A stretch of DNA of 64,000 bases from Mesorhizobium sp. WSM3859 (GCF_002295065.1 NZ_NSGG01000008.1:124001-188000), one strand, 5' to 3'. Numbered from the stretch's first letter, positions 1-9,948 are shown. Notes: generated from the sequence alone by a model not told the origin. Numbers and translations: made by a program.

Positions 1-1
1 C

Positions 2-145
2 CGCATGAGCGTGGCGGAAGCGGACGTCGAGGACTGGATGATCCGCAACGGCGGCGACGTCTATGGCGGCTATACCGTGCGCCAGGCGTTTGCGGACATG
101 TCGAAGGAACAGGCCGCGAAATACCGGATTACGTTCAAGGATTGA
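2..145 (+). CDS. C-terminal end of an unidentified protein (5' truncated)
   Basis: An open frame enters from the left edge and ends with TGA at 143-145, leaving 47 residues. The tail is charged and hydrophilic (it includes MSKEQAAKYRITFKD) with no transmembrane segment. Codon use fits the high-GC background, so this is probably the true end of a gene that starts outside the window. I do not recognise the family and assign no function. Confidence 0.6.
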   Translation, partial: RMSVAEADVEDWMIRNGGDVYGGYTVRQAFADMSKEQAAKYRITFKD

Positions 146-157
146 GGGCCGACTTCA

Positions 158-213
158 CCTTCTCCCCTTGTGGGAGAAGGTGTCGCCGAAGGCGACGGAT
201 GAGGGGTGCTCCA
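158..213 (+). repeat. Palindromic intergenic repeat, copy A
   Basis: It starts with a short hairpin (TTCTCCCC...GGGAGAA), has a variable middle, and ends with CGGATGAGGGGTGCTCCA. The same start and end occur inverted at 262-326. This layout matches the RIME/REP-type palindromes common between rhizobial genes; the family name is from memory and not checked. Confidence 0.75.
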
Positions 214-261
214 GGGAATGCTGACCTTCGCCAGCGACGGCATCGCCAACGCCTCACTCCG

Positions 262-326
262 CTGGAGCACCCCTCATCCGTCTCGGCGCTGCGCGCCGAT
301 CCACCTTCTCCCACAAGGGGAGAAGG
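262..326 (-). repeat. Palindromic intergenic repeat, copy B (inverted)
   Basis: This is the inverted partner of 158-213, separated from it by about 48 bp. On the minus strand it has the same TTCTCCCC/GGGAGAA hairpin and the same terminal GGATGAGGGGTGCTCCA, but its middle is a different, longer GC-rich stem. Facing copies could fold into one large cruciform or act as a bidirectional transcription end between the two converging genes. Confidence 0.75.
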
Positions 327-340
327 AGAGGGCGCGCCTG

Positions 341-712
341 TCACCCCTCGTTGATCATCGCCTCGATATTGTAACCGTCGGGATCAAGCACGAAGCAGGC
401 GTAGTAATTTTCCGCATAGTCCGGCCGCGGCCCGGGCGCGCCATTGTCCGCGGCGCCCGCCTCTATCGCCGCCCGATGGAACGCGTCGACCTCCGCCTTG
501 CTCTTCACCCGGAAGGCGACATGCAGATGGGTGAGCGGCGGATTCTCGCCCGTGCTCTGGATCTCGAACAAGCAGCCATTGCCGACGTCGAAGGCCCAGA
601 AGATGCCTTCCTTGCCGAAGGCGAGGCTGTAGCCTAGAGGTGCAAATGCCTTTTCGTAGAAGAGCTTGCTCTTGCCGAGATCGCTCACTTCGATGGTGAT
701 GTGATCGATCAT
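341..712 (-). CDS. VOC family (glyoxalase/dioxygenase-like) protein
   Basis: A 123-residue single-domain member of the vicinal oxygen chelate superfamily, starting MIDHITIEVSD. The start at 712 is preferred over the in-frame ATG at 760 because the first beta strand of VOC domains begins exactly here. Possible metal ligands are His4, the histidines in THLHVAF near the middle, and the Glu in GYNIEAMI at the end. The DPDGYNIE motif is typical of glyoxalase/bleomycin-resistance-like proteins. Substrate and reaction cannot be told from sequence. It lies next to an AT-rich insert and shows normal high-GC codon use, so it belongs to the host background. Confidence 0.85.
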   Translation of the reverse strand: MIDHITIEVSDLGKSKLFYEKAFAPLGYSLAFGKEGIFWAFDVGNGCLFEIQSTGENPPLTHLHVAFRVKSKAEVDAFHRAAIEAGAADNGAPGPRPDYAENYYACFVLDPDGYNIEAMINEG

Positions 713-801
713 GTCATATGTCCTAGAGTTGCCTAATTTGCGTCCATGCAAGCTGGCCACAGGTAATATTTGATAAGATTAAGTAATAAATATCCAGTGT
801 G

Positions 802-955
802 TTAAATATCCTCCAGAATTTTTTCGACTACTTCTTCCATTCCGCTAGGTCTAAATCCAGCGTCACTCATTCGAGCTACAATGGAATCCCTGAAAGCTTC
901 ATAAGGAAGCCCCCGCAAGAACTTACCTGCAAAATGCTTTAAGATGTCTCGCCCC
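802..955 (-). pseudogene. Displaced C-terminal segment of the AAA/TOPRIM ATPase
   Basis: In a second minus-strand frame, reading on from about position 955, the sequence encodes PGRDILKHFAGKFLRG and about 37 more residues to a TAA at 802-804. It fits as the natural ending of the ATPase at 939-2882: a PGRDIL motif followed by a helical tail. One extra C in the CC/GGGG run at about 951-957 would join the frames as EFPGRDIL and give a protein of about 695 residues. This is either a real inactivating or truncating indel or a sequencing error in a short homopolymer. Confidence 0.65.
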
Positions 956-2882
956 GGAATTCCGTACGCCAAGCCCCACTGCCGAGTGCAGCGGTCAGTT
1001 CGTTCTCCCAACCGTCTTTGAGATTTTTCAGCCTGTCCTGAGACAATTCAGCTGCTACTTTCTCACCTAATCGAAGGTGGAGCCGATCAATTGCAGCGCT
1101 TAATTCTGTTATGTTGTCACTAGCATTGCGGTTTGTCCGTAAATCGAGACTTCGCCGCAAAATCTCGTTGACGTGGGAAATGAGCTTGTGACTCAGCAGT
1201 GGCCCTAGGGTCTCACCGGCGGACGACCGCAAAGCGTTCTCGATCTCGCCATCAGTCATTGGGTCGGCAAAGTGGGGGTTGTCCCTCAGAACTTTACCTA
1301 TAAAACTTGGCTCTAAAAGATAGTTCTCGATATGATAGGCATCCCAAGTGAAGATACGAGCGGTAGAGACGTTCCTACTTATTGCGTCATCTGCATCCCT
1401 ATCGACAATGGCATATACTTTGGCGGGTAAGTTTATTTTTGGTATTGCTTTTTCGAGCGCGTGATATAGCTGCTTCACACTATGCTTGTCATCGCCAGAT
1501 ATAGTATTTGTTTGACCAGCAAACTCAGGAAACAGTCGCTTGGTAACCATCGAATCAAAATTGGCACTTTCGCTACTCTCAAATAGCACTAGTTTGCTGC
1601 CCGGTCTGTAGCCGGCAATATCTCCGACCATCTCGATTACCGCTCGATCCACCTCACTTGTTGAAGAAATCGCAACTGCTTGGTTGTCTCTATTTGGAGA
1701 AAGCGACGCTGGGGTCATGTGGAAAAGAGAAAAGCCCCCTGCTTTAAATGCGTCTCGTAGAAAGGCATCCGAATGGGTAACCATCCAAATCTGATTGTGA
1801 AGACTTGACCCTAAGTGCATTCGGTAGAAGTTTGGTAGCCCGACGATTATTCGAGGATTTAGATGTAATTCTGGCTCGTCGAGGAGTATTATTGAATTAT
1901 AAGGGGCAGTATTTCTTAGTCGAAGGTATCCGTAGGCCAGTTCCTTTTCGCCTGAACTCAAGTCATCGATATCGTGCTCACCGCCGGTATCAAGCTCGAT
2001 TGGAAAGCTGATCTCTCCATTTAAGCCGGGCCGTGGGCCAGCGAAGCGCTTGCCTGGAAGAAACGTAGAAAAAAGCTCCTTTAGCGTTTCTATTATCGAC
2101 GTGCCTGCGAAATCTTTTGCTCCGGCTTGACTTGCGAGCAAGTCCCTCACAAAAGCTCCAGCCAGCTCGCTTTTGATATTTGTATACTTGTTTTGCCAAT
2201 TATACAGAGAATGCTGCGCCATCCTGTTGGCGGAATCTTCTATATTAATATTTATCCCACCTAAGCGTTCCCTCTGATATGAGCGATTAGGGCTGTGAAA
2301 GTCAATGACGCCAATATTCTTTGGATCATATATACCAAATATAAAGTTAAGTAGGGAGTCCGGCTTAATTTCTGACGCCAAATGAGGATCAAGTTTAAAA
2401 CTGGCGGTGCGAAGCGGATTATCAGCTGACGCTGATATGCTTTCGGAAATTTGTCTAATTTTATCCTTTGATTCGTTATCAAGGAGATCGGAAGAATTGT
2501 TAATGTCGATGATTTGTCGACCAAATCGTCTTTGCCAGGTGCTGCGCATCAGGAGCGACGCTGCGTTTGTTGAGATGAATTCCAATTCTTTTTTTGAAAT
2601 TTCAAAATCTGCCTCTATTAAAAGAGGTAAGCTAGGGTTTGAGAATATCTTTCTAACTTCGTCTGGATTATTTAGATTTAGCTGAAATTCGTTGAAGAAG
2701 TGATGCCATTCATCGTCTTGGTTGTATCCACCATATAACGATTTCAGCAGCCTGATTGCGTCAAAAATGCAGGATTTGCCACTTCCGTTTGGGCCAGCAA
2801 TAACGACTGCATCCGAGAGTTCTCTTATCTCGAACTCTCGGATTGCTTTAAAGTTCTGGATCTTTAGGCGCTTAATTCGCAC
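939..2882 (-). CDS. AAA ATPase with OLD-like TOPRIM/DUF4435-like domain, C-terminus frameshifted
   Basis: A 647-residue ATPase of the RecF/OLD type. Visible parts are Walker A GPNGSGKS at residues 30-37, an ABC-type signature (LSSGEKE) near 305-312, Walker B (ILLDEPELHL) near 331-340, then a DUF4435/TOPRIM-like region with AIVDRDADD near 490-499 and HIENYLL near 515-521. Such proteins are DNA- or RNA-processing ATPases, and relatives include phage-defence nucleases (OLD, GajA); a defence role here is inference. The start is GTG at 2882, only 9 bp after the nrdJ stop. Base composition is far more AT-rich than both neighbours (18 of 60 bases G or C at 2581-2640), suggesting acquisition by transfer. 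The last residues (after about 955) read out of frame; the expected ending is in another frame at 802-955. Confidence 0.8.
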   Translation of the reverse strand: MRIKRLKIQNFKAIREFEIRELSDAVVIAGPNGSGKSCIFDAIRLLKSLYGGYNQDDEWHHFFNEFQLNLNNPDEVRKIFSNPSLPLLIEADFEISKKELEFISTNAASLLMRSTWQRRFGRQIIDINNSSDLLDNESKDKIRQISESISASADNPLRTASFKLDPHLASEIKPDSLLNFIFGIYDPKNIGVIDFHSPNRSYQRERLGGININIEDSANRMAQHSLYNWQNKYTNIKSELAGAFVRDLLASQAGAKDFAGTSIIETLKELFSTFLPGKRFAGPRPGLNGEISFPIELDTGGEHDIDDLSSGEKELAYGYLRLRNTAPYNSIILLDEPELHLNPRIIVGLPNFYRMHLGSSLHNQIWMVTHSDAFLRDAFKAGGFSLFHMTPASLSPNRDNQAVAISSTSEVDRAVIEMVGDIAGYRPGSKLVLFESSESANFDSMVTKRLFPEFAGQTNTISGDDKHSVKQLYHALEKAIPKINLPAKVYAIVDRDADDAISRNVSTARIFTWDAYHIENYLLEPSFIGKVLRDNPHFADPMTDGEIENALRSSAGETLGPLLSHKLISHVNEILRRSLDLRTNRNASDNITELSAAIDRLHLRLGEKVAAELSQDRLKNLKDGWENELTAALGSGAWRTEFRGETS

Positions 2883-2891
2883 AGACCAGTC

Positions 2892-5800
2892 TCAGCTGCA
2901 CCCGCTCGTCGATCCACACGTGTCGCACTTCTCGCAGGTGCCGTTCCGCACCATGGTGAAGTTGTGGCACTCGGAGCATTCGTTGCCGGTGTAGCCTTGC
3001 AGCAGCGACTGCTGGCGCCTTGTCGCGGCGAGCTTCTTGGCCTCGGCCGCCTCGTTGGCGGCGGCGTCGGTGAAGAGCGCTTCGGCGCCGCCGGCGGCTT
3101 CGGCTTCCTCCTCGATCATGTCCTCGGCCAGTTCCCGGGCGCGCTCCTCATAGTCGCGCTTGTAGGCGAGCGCCTCGTCGCTGGCCGGCTTCAGCGCCAG
3201 CACGTTGGAGCCGGCGAAGGCGGTCGGTGCGGCGCGGACAGGGGCCGTGGTGTGAGCAGAGCCGCCAAAACCCTTGGGCTCGGAGCCGGCGCTCGAGACC
3301 AGCCTCGGCGAGGCACCGCGATAGAGGCCCTTGGAGAAGGGCGTCGCCTTGCCTTCGGTGATGCCGCGGCCGAGCGCCGTCTTGTCGAAATCCGACTGGT
3401 CGACATGGGCGAGGTCGTGGCGGCCGAGATAGGAGACGGCAAGCTCGCGGAAAACGTAGTCGAGGATCGACGTGGCGTTCTTGATCGCGTCGTTGCCCTG
3501 CACCATGCCGGCCGGCTCGAACTTGGTGAAGGTGAAGGCCTCGACATATTCGTCGAGCGGCACGCCATATTGCAGGCCGAGCGAGATGGCGATGGCGAAG
3601 TTGTTCATCATCGCGCGGAAGGCAGCACCTTCCTTGTGCATGTCGATGAAGATCTCGCCCAGGCGGCCGTCATCGAACTCGCCGGTGCGCAGGTACACCT
3701 TGTGGCCGCCGACGACCGCCTTCTGCGTATAACCTTTGCGGCGGTTCGGCAGTTTTTCGCGGTCGCGATAAAGGCGCTCGATGACGCGCTCGACGATCTT
3801 TTCGGTCACCTGCACGGCGCGCTGCGCCGCGGGTGCCGCGACCAGCTGCTCGACCGCCTCGTCCTCATCCTCCTCGCCATCGGCGAGCAGCGAGGCGTTG
3901 AGCGGCTGCGACAGCTTCGAGCCGTCGCGATAAAGCGCATTGGCCTTCAGCGCCAGCTTCCAGGACAGCATGTAGGCGTTCTTGGCATCCTCGACCGTCG
4001 CCTCATTCGGCATGTTGATGGTCTTGGAAATGGCGCCGGAGATGAAGGGCTGCGCCGCCGCCATCATCAGGATGTGGCTCTGGATCGACAGCGAGCGCTT
4101 GCCGATCTTGCCGCAGGGGCTGGCGCAGTCGAACACCGGCAGGTGCTCCGCCTTGAGGAAGGGCGCGCCTTCCAGCGTCATCGCACCGCAGACATGGATG
4201 TTGGCGGCGTCGATGTCTTTCTTGGAGAAGCCCAGCGCCGGCAGCATCTCGAAGGAGACATTACTGAGCTGTTCGTCGGTGAAGCCGAGCGTCTCCTTCA
4301 CCCAGTCGGCGCCGAGCGTCCACTGGTTGAACACGAACTTGATGTCGAAGGCCGACTTCAACGCCGCATTCAGCGCCGCGATCTTCTCATCGGTGAAACC
4401 CTTGGCCTTCAGCGTCGAAGGGTTGATGCCGGGCGCCTGGTTGAGATTGCCGTGGCCGACGGCATAGGCCTCGATCTCGGCGATCTGGCTTTCGGAATAG
4501 CCCAGCGTCCGCAGCGCTTCCGGCACGGCGCGGTTGATGATCTTGAAGTAGCCGCCGCCGGCGAGCTTCTTGAACTTCACCAGCGCGAAATCGGGCTCGA
4601 TGCCGGTGGTGTCGCAGTCCATGACGAGGCCGATCGTGCCGGTCGGCGCGATCACGGTCGCCTGCGCGTTGCGATAGCCATGCTCCTCGCCGAGCTCGAT
4701 GGCACGGTCCCAGGCGGCGCGGGCATGCTCGGCCAAAGCCTGCTGCTTCAGGTCGGAGGCGACCAGCGGCACCGGATTGACGGCGAGCTTCTCGTAGCCG
4801 TCCTTGTCGCCATAGGCCGCGCGGCGGTGGTTGCGCATGACGCGCAGCATGTTCTGGGCGTTGCGGTCATAGTCCGGGAAGGCGCCGAGCTCGGAAGCCA
4901 TTTCGGCCGAGGTCGAGTAGGCGACGCCGGTCATGATCGCGGTGAGCGCGGCACAGATCGCGCGGCCCTCATCGGAGTCGTAGGGAATGCCGGAGGTCAT
5001 CAGCAGGCCGCCGATATTGGCGTAGCCGAGGCCGAGCGTGCGGTAGTCGTAGGAGAGCTTGGCGATCTCCTTGGACGGGAACTGCGCCATCATCACCGAG
5101 ATTTCCAGCACGACGGTCCACAGGCGAACGGTGTGCTCGTAAGCGGCAATGTCGATCGTGCCGTCTTCCCTGCGGTAGGGCAGGAGGTTGATCGATGCGA
5201 GGTTGCAGGCCGTGTCGTCGAGGAACATGTATTCCGAGCACGGGTTGGAGGCCCGGATCGCACCGGCGGAGGCGCAGGTGTGCCAGTCGTTCATCGTCGT
5301 GTTGAAGTGCAGGCCCGGATCTGCCGACGCCCAGGCGGCGTAGCCGATCTTTTCCCAGAGATCCCGCGCCTTCAGCGTCTTCAGCACCTTGCCGTCCTTG
5401 CGGGCGGTGAGCTGCCAGTCGCCATCGGCCTCGACGGCGCGCAGGAAATTGTCCTTCAACGAAACCGAATTGTTGGAGTTCTGGCCCGAGACGGTGAGAT
5501 AGGCGTCCGAATCCCAGTCGGTGTCGTAGGTGTTGAACGACATCGAGGTGTAGCCTTGCTTGGCGAACTGGATGACGCGGTAGATGTAGTTCTCCGGCAC
5601 GGCGTCCTTCTTGGCCGCCTTGATCTCGCGCTTCAGCGCGGTGTTCAGCGCCGGGTCGAAACAGTCGTCGCCATTGCCTTCGCAATTGACGCAGGCCTTC
5701 ATGATGGCTTCGAGGTGCTTCTTGACGATCTTGGAGCCGGTCACCAGCGAGGCGACCTTCTGCTCCTCATTGACCTTCCAGTCGATGAACTGCTCGATGT

Positions 5801-6665
5801 CGGGATGGTCTGCGTCAACGATGACCATCTTGGCGGCGCGGCGCGTCGTGCCGCCCGACTTGATGGCGCCGGCCGCGCGGTCGCCGATCTTGAGGAAGCT
5901 CATCAGGCCGGAGGAGCGGCCGCCGCCGGACAGCTTCTCGCCTTCGCCGCGCAGCATGGAGAAGTTCGAGCCGGTGCCGGAACCGTATTTGAACAGGCGC
6001 GCCTCACGCACCCACAAATCCATGATGCCGCCCTCGTTGACGAGGTCGTCCTGCACGCTCTGGATGAAGCAGGCATGCGGCTGCGGATGCTCGTAAGCCG
6101 ACTTCGACTTGGTCAGCTTGCCGGTGAAGGGGTCGACGTAGAAGTGGCCCTGACTCGGACCGTCGATGCCATAGGCCCAGTGCAGGCCGGTGTTGAACCA
6201 TTGTGGCGAGTTCGGCGCGACGCGCTGGGTGGCGAGCATAAAGGCAAGCTCGTCGCGGAAGGCGCGCGCGTCTTCCTCCGACTTGAAGTAGCCGCCCTTC
6301 CAGCCCCAATAGGTCCAGGTGCCGGAGAGGCGATCGAAGACCTGGCGGGCATCGGTTTCCGAACCGTAGCGCTCGGCCTCGGGCAGCTTGGCGAGCTCGG
6401 CCTCGTCGGCGATCGAGCGCCACAGGAAGGAGGGAACGTCGTTCTCCTCGACCTTCTTCAGCCGTGCCGGCACGCCGGCCTTGCGGAAATATTTTTGGGC
6501 CAGAATGTCGGCGGCGACCTGGCTGAACTGTGCCGGCACATCGATATTGTCGAGGCGGAACACTACCGAGCCGTCCGGATTCTTGATCTCGGACAAAGCC
6601 TTGCGGAATTCGATCTCAGCATAAGCTGACTGGTCTGGCTTGGTGAAGCGACGCTCGATGCGCAT
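2892..6665 (-). CDS. nrdJ: Vitamin B12-dependent (class II) ribonucleoside-diphosphate reductase
   Basis: A 1257-residue single-chain reductase that makes deoxyribonucleotides with adenosylcobalamin as radical source, so it needs no oxygen and no NrdB subunit. Visible signs are the early [12 protein letters not shown] segment, the active-site [18 protein letters not shown] region, a TSCPD-like domain late in the protein (around the [20 protein letters not shown] stretch) and a cysteine-rich C-terminal tail with repeated CxxC motifs ([14 protein letters not shown]) expected to shuttle electrons or bind zinc. The start [10 protein letters not shown] at 6665 is chosen over ATG at 6722 because homologues begin this way. 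A 710-bp leader carries NrdR-type boxes. No separate class Ia nrdAB is in the window. Confidence 0.95.
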   Translation of the reverse strand: MRIERRFTKPDQSAYAEIEFRKALSEIKNPDGSVVFRLDNIDVPAQFSQVAADILAQKYFRKAGVPARLKKVEENDVPSFLWRSIADEAELAKLPEAERYGSETDARQVFDRLSGTWTYWGWKGGYFKSEEDARAFRDELAFMLATQRVAPNSPQWFNTGLHWAYGIDGPSQGHFYVDPFTGKLTKSKSAYEHPQPHACFIQSVQDDLVNEGGIMDLWVREARLFKYGSGTGSNFSMLRGEGEKLSGGGRSSGLMSFLKIGDRAAGAIKSGGTTRRAAKMVIVDADHPDIEQFIDWKVNEEQKVASLVTGSKIVKKHLEAIMKACVNCEGNGDDCFDPALNTALKREIKAAKKDAVPENYIYRVIQFAKQGYTSMSFNTYDTDWDSDAYLTVSGQNSNNSVSLKDNFLRAVEADGDWQLTARKDGKVLKTLKARDLWEKIGYAAWASADPGLHFNTTMNDWHTCASAGAIRASNPCSEYMFLDDTACNLASINLLPYRREDGTIDIAAYEHTVRLWTVVLEISVMMAQFPSKEIAKLSYDYRTLGLGYANIGGLLMTSGIPYDSDEGRAICAALTAIMTGVAYSTSAEMASELGAFPDYDRNAQNMLRVMRNHRRAAYGDKDGYEKLAVNPVPLVASDLKQQALAEHARAAWDRAIELGEEHGYRNAQATVIAPTGTIGLVMDCDTTGIEPDFALVKFKKLAGGGYFKIINRAVPEALRTLGYSESQIAEIEAYAVGHGNLNQAPGINPSTLKAKGFTDEKIAALNAALKSAFDIKFVFNQWTLGADWVKETLGFTDEQLSNVSFEMLPALGFSKKDIDAANIHVCGAMTLEGAPFLKAEHLPVFDCASPCGKIGKRSLSIQSHILMMAAAQPFISGAISKTINMPNEATVEDAKNAYMLSWKLALKANALYRDGSKLSQPLNASLLADGEEDEDEAVEQLVAAPAAQRAVQVTEKIVERVIERLYRDREKLPNRRKGYTQKAVVGGHKVYLRTGEFDDGRLGEIFIDMHKEGAAFRAMMNNFAIAISLGLQYGVPLDEYVEAFTFTKFEPAGMVQGNDAIKNATSILDYVFRELAVSYLGRHDLAHVDQSDFDKTALGRGITEGKATPFSKGLYRGASPRLVSSAGSEPKGFGGSAHTTAPVRAAPTAFAGSNVLALKPASDEALAYKRDYEERARELAEDMIEEEAEAAGGAEALFTDAAANEAAEAKKLAATRRQQSLLQGYTGNECSECHNFTMVRNGTCEKCDTCGSTSGCS

Positions 6666-6900
6666 TGGTCCGGTCCCTTTGTGTATATATAGCGCCTTTC
6701 CCCAGGGATTTCTGCCCCACATGGCGAAAAGCGCAGTCCGCCGTTTGCCGGCATCGCAGGCGACGCCGACATTCTCCTCGTCGCGGGCGCCATCATGCAG
6801 ACAAGCAAACGCCTTTCCAGGCGCTTACCCAGGTTGCCGGCCGACCCGCGGGTCCCTCAAGACTGAAACTTTTGTCGATTCCCTCCGCAGAGGGAGGTTC

Positions 6901-6945
6901 ACACTATCTAGTGTCGAGCCTGCCTGCAAACACTAAATATAGTGT
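6901..6945 (-). promoter_or_regulatory. Pair of NrdR-box-like palindromes upstream of nrdJ
   Basis: The 16-mer ACACTAAATATAGTGT at 6930-6945 fits the NrdR box consensus (acaCwAtATaTwGtgt). A second, shorter palindrome ACACTATCTAGTGT lies at 6901-6914. Their centres are 30 bp apart, about three helical turns, as expected for paired NrdR boxes. NrdR is the ATP/dATP-sensing repressor of ribonucleotide reductase genes. The boxes are about 236-280 bp upstream of the nrdJ start, implying a long transcript leader. Confidence 0.75.
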
Positions 6946-7201
6946 TAACAGATCATTTTTTCCAGGCTGACAATTCTCCCTTTCGCCCACCCAAACCCCA
7001 ATGATCCCAACGCTTCCGCCGGCCTCGTGAACGGGCGGAAATTCGGGCAAAACGCACAAAATCCGGGAAAAAAGACCGGCCTCGAAACTCTCCGGTCACG
7101 CCCGCAACAGGAGCGCATGGCCTATAAAAAGCGACTCGTTCCGACCCGTCAAGGATTCGTTTTTGTAGGTTTTGTGACCCCAACATCTTGTGTGTCACAT
7201 A

Positions 7202-7210
7202 TGTGGATAA
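7202..7210 (-). promoter_or_regulatory. DnaA-box match (TTATCCACA on the minus strand)
   Basis: The plus strand reads TGTGGATAA, an exact match to the classical 9-bp DnaA box on the other strand. It lies between the divergent nrdJ and gltX genes. A single box can occur by chance, so a role in nrdJ control is only suggested. Confidence 0.35.
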
Positions 7211-7375
7211 CGGGGACATGCGAGGTCCGCGTTCGCCGGCACTTGACGCCCTTGTCGGGCCGTCGCGGAGCGTGTCAGGGCCAGCGGCTTTTCATTTTAG
7301 CTGGCTTGCACTATCTGTTGCGCTCGCGCGGGGGCGCGCCTTGTCAACACCAAAAGCATCCGCTACGCCCCGCTT

Positions 7376-8749
7376 ATGACAGTTACCGTACGTTTTGCCC
7401 CATCGCCGACCGGCCGCATCCATATCGGCAATGCGCGCACCGCGCTGTTCAACTGGCTTTTCGCCATGAACAACAAGGGCCGTTTCATCCAGCGCTTCGA
7501 CGACACCGACATTGCCCGCTCGAAGCAGGAATATGCCGATTCCATCCTTTACGATCTGCACTGGCTGGGCATCTTCCCGGATGTCACCGAGTACCAGTCG
7601 CGCCGCTTCGAGATCTACGACGCGGCGGTCGAGCGGCTGAAGGCGGCGCGGGTGCTCTATGCCTGCTACGAGACGCCGGAAGAACTCGATCTGCGCCGCA
7701 AGGTGCGTCGCACGCGCGGCCTGCCGCCGGTCTATGGCCGCGAGGCGCTGACGCTGACGCCGGAGCAGGTGGCCGAATACCAGTCCGACGGGCGCAAGCC
7801 GCACTGGCGCTTCCTTTTGCCCAATTTCACCAGCGATCCGCTGCAGCCGGAGCGCACGGATGTACATTGGAACGACCTGGTGCGCGGCGAGGAGACGGTC
7901 GATCTCGCCTCGCTGTCGGACCCCGTCCTGGTGCGCGAGGACGGCACCTATCTCTACACGCTGCCTTCGGTGGTCGACGATATCGAGATGGGCGTCAGCC
8001 ATGTCATCCGCGGCGACGATCATGTCACCAACACCGGCGTGCAGATCGCCATCTTCAAGGCCCTCGGCGCCGAGCCGCCGGTCTTCGGCCATCACAATCT
8101 GCTCACCACGACCACAGGCGAGGGGCTGTCGAAGCGCACCGGGGCGCTGTCGATCGAGAGCCTGCGCGAGGACGGGATCGAGCCGATGGCGGTCGCCTCG
8201 CTGGCGGTGCTCGTCGGCACCTCGGAAAATGTCACGGCGGCGCATGATCTCAACGAGCTTGCCGGCCATTTTGACCCGGCTGCGACCTCCAAGTCCGCCT
8301 CGAAGTTCGATCCGGGCGAGCTCTTCGTGCTCAACCGCACGCTGATGCATCACATGCCTTTCGAGGAAGCGCGCGACCGGCTGATGGTGCTGGGCATTTC
8401 CGGCGACAAGGCCGAGGCGTTCTGGATGGCGGTGCGCGGCAATCTCGATCGCCTGTCGGACTCGGTCGGCTGGTGGCGAATCCTGAGCGAAGGCCCGCAG
8501 GAGCCGGCCGAGTTTTCCGCCGAGGACCGCGATTTCCTCAATCAGGCGTTCGACGTGCTGCCCGAGGAGCCATGGAACGGCACGGTCTGGAAGGACTGGA
8601 CCGGCAAGATCAAGGAAACGACAGGGCGCAAGGGCAAGCCGCTGTTCATGCCGCTGCGGCTGGCGCTCACGGGGCGGACTTCGGGGCCGGAGCTTTCAGA
8701 TCTATTGCCGCTGATGGGTCGGGAAGGAACGCTGGCCCGACGACCCTGA
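7376..8749 (+). CDS. gltX: Glutamate--tRNA ligase
   Basis: A 457-residue class I aminoacyl-tRNA synthetase that charges glutamate onto tRNA(Glu) in the cytoplasm. The N-terminus carries [17 protein letters not shown] with the HIGH-type signature at residues 16-19 and the FDDTD motif typical of GluRS. The KMSKS-type loop is GLSKRTG near residue 252. The C-terminal anticodon-binding part ends with a [19 protein letters not shown] stretch, as in other GluRS proteins. Alphaproteobacteria often have two GltX copies, one of which may mischarge tRNA(Gln) for GatCAB; which type this is cannot be decided here. The 3' end overlaps the convergent DUF2865 gene by 83 bp. Confidence 0.95.
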   Translation: MTVTVRFAPSPTGRIHIGNARTALFNWLFAMNNKGRFIQRFDDTDIARSKQEYADSILYDLHWLGIFPDVTEYQSRRFEIYDAAVERLKAARVLYACYETPEELDLRRKVRRTRGLPPVYGREALTLTPEQVAEYQSDGRKPHWRFLLPNFTSDPLQPERTDVHWNDLVRGEETVDLASLSDPVLVREDGTYLYTLPSVVDDIEMGVSHVIRGDDHVTNTGVQIAIFKALGAEPPVFGHHNLLTTTTGEGLSKRTGALSIESLREDGIEPMAVASLAVLVGTSENVTAAHDLNELAGHFDPAATSKSASKFDPGELFVLNRTLMHHMPFEEARDRLMVLGISGDKAEAFWMAVRGNLDRLSDSVGWWRILSEGPQEPAEFSAEDRDFLNQAFDVLPEEPWNGTVWKDWTGKIKETTGRKGKPLFMPLRLALTGRTSGPELSDLLPLMGREGTLARRP

Positions 8750-9899
8750 CCTTGCGCTGATCCGGCGGCAGTGCCGAGACCGGCGACACCGGCACCTTGG
8801 TGGTCAGCCGCTTGATGGCGTCTAGGTCGAGCCCGCCTTCGGCATTGGCGAGTGTTTCAGGATCGGCGCCCGGATCGGGCTTCACCGCCGGCACCGGGAT
8901 GAAGGGCGTTACCCCGCCTTCGGGCTGCGACTGTTCGGGGTTGGGCGGGTTGCCGCCGATGATCGTGAAATTGCCATTGCCGGCCTGCGCGTTGCATCCG
9001 CAACTCGGCGGCCGTGAGTAATTGGCCTGCTTGTAGAGATAGGCGGTCGGCAGCTCGCTGTAGGGCTGACCGGTGACCGAGGAGGTCATCGACCCAGAAT
9101 CGTCGTCCATGCCGCGCGAATAAAACACCTGCATCTCGGCGCCCGGGCAGCTCGATTCGCAGTTCTTCTGGTCGCGCTCGAAATCGCCGACGGAGGCGGC
9201 GTTTGACATCGGGTAGAAATAGCCGTCGCAGGTGCGCACGCACATGGTGTGGAACTCGCCGCCCAGTCGCGGCAGGTCCATGCCGTCGGGCTGGTTGATG
9301 ATGCGGCGGATGTTGCGCACGCTCGGATCATCAAGCGGCACGTCCGCCGCGTCCGGCATATCGGGGGCATCGGGCGTTTCGAGCTGGTCGTCCTGGTGGC
9401 CGAAAAGCTGCTCGAAAAGGTTGCCGCCGCCATTGTCGCGGGAAGCCTCCTGAAGCGGCGCGCTTCGCGGCGCGATCTCGTCGTCGCGGCAGTTGTTGGC
9501 ATCGAGCGCCGCCAGGATACGCCTGCGATCGCGCCGTGTGCCGCCGCCGTCGGCGAGCCGCTCGCGCTTGGCCTGCAACGTGTCGAGATTGGTGTTCATG
9601 CGCTCTATCGAGGCATTGATCGCCGCGCACTGGCTGACATTGCGCGAAAACAGCGTGAAGCCGCAGCCGGCATCGCTTGCCCGGCCGCGAGCCTTGGCAA
9701 GCTGCTCGCGCTGGCGCGCGATGGCGTCATCATATTTGCGCACGAGGCCCGGTCCGCCGCCACCCCCGCGCGTCGCGGCGAGTTCGGCTTCGAGCTGCCT
9801 GCAGGTGCGCGAGGCCGCTTGGGATTGATCGACGGCGACAACTGAGCCTGCAAGCGCTGCAAGCAGCGTCGCAAGATGCATCAGCTTCAACCCCTTCAT
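8667..9899 (-). CDS. DUF2865-type secreted cysteine-rich protein
   Basis: A 410-residue protein with a signal peptide (first about 29 residues, ending near SQAA) and a mature part with a coiled-coil-like Gln/Arg/Glu-rich segment (residues about 35-140). A cysteine-bearing core follows with [13 protein letters not shown] and [17 protein letters not shown]. These motifs match what I remember of DUF2865, a family confined to Rhizobiales and close relatives and of unknown function. It is likely periplasmic or cell-surface with disulfides. The C-terminal third is Pro- and Asp-rich and low in complexity. Its last 83 bp run antisense through the end of gltX, so the final 27 residues are fixed partly by the gltX sequence. 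Confidence 0.8.
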   Translation of the reverse strand: MKGLKLMHLATLLAALAGSVVAVDQSQAASRTCRQLEAELAATRGGGGGPGLVRKYDDAIARQREQLAKARGRASDAGCGFTLFSRNVSQCAAINASIERMNTNLDTLQAKRERLADGGGTRRDRRRILAALDANNCRDDEIAPRSAPLQEASRDNGGGNLFEQLFGHQDDQLETPDAPDMPDAADVPLDDPSVRNIRRIINQPDGMDLPRLGGEFHTMCVRTCDGYFYPMSNAASVGDFERDQKNCESSCPGAEMQVFYSRGMDDDSGSMTSSVTGQPYSELPTAYLYKQANYSRPPSCGCNAQAGNGNFTIIGGNPPNPEQSQPEGGVTPFIPVPAVKPDPGADPETLANAEGGLDLDAIKRLTTKVPVSPVSALPPDQRKVRVVGPAFLPDPSAAIDLKAPAPKSAP

Positions 9900-9948
9900 C
9901 CGCCCGGAATCCCGATTGCCCGTAGCCGGAAGGCTACCGCGTCCGTGG

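Larger units (their letters stand above)
6666..7375. other. Long divergent intergenic region between nrdJ and gltX
   Basis: 710 bp with no convincing gene. It holds the two NrdR-like palindromes (6901-6945), a DnaA-box match (7202-7210) and, on the nrdJ side, a possible folded leader: a GACCCGCGGGTC palindrome at about 6845-6856 and a GCGCC/GGCG(T/C) hairpin at about 6809-6826. Open frames crossing it have poor coding character and no family resemblance. The core motifs of a cobalamin riboswitch were looked for and not seen. Confidence 0.6.

Noticed and set aside
2964..6629. A very long open frame (about 1220 codons) antisense to nrdJ
   Set aside because: It mirrors nrdJ codon bias at high GC, has low-complexity Arg/Ala/Gly/Val-rich content and no family resemblance, while nrdJ itself is certain.
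6666..6900. Cobalamin riboswitch in the nrdJ leader
   Set aside because: No B12 box or other core conserved segment was found on the nrdJ strand.
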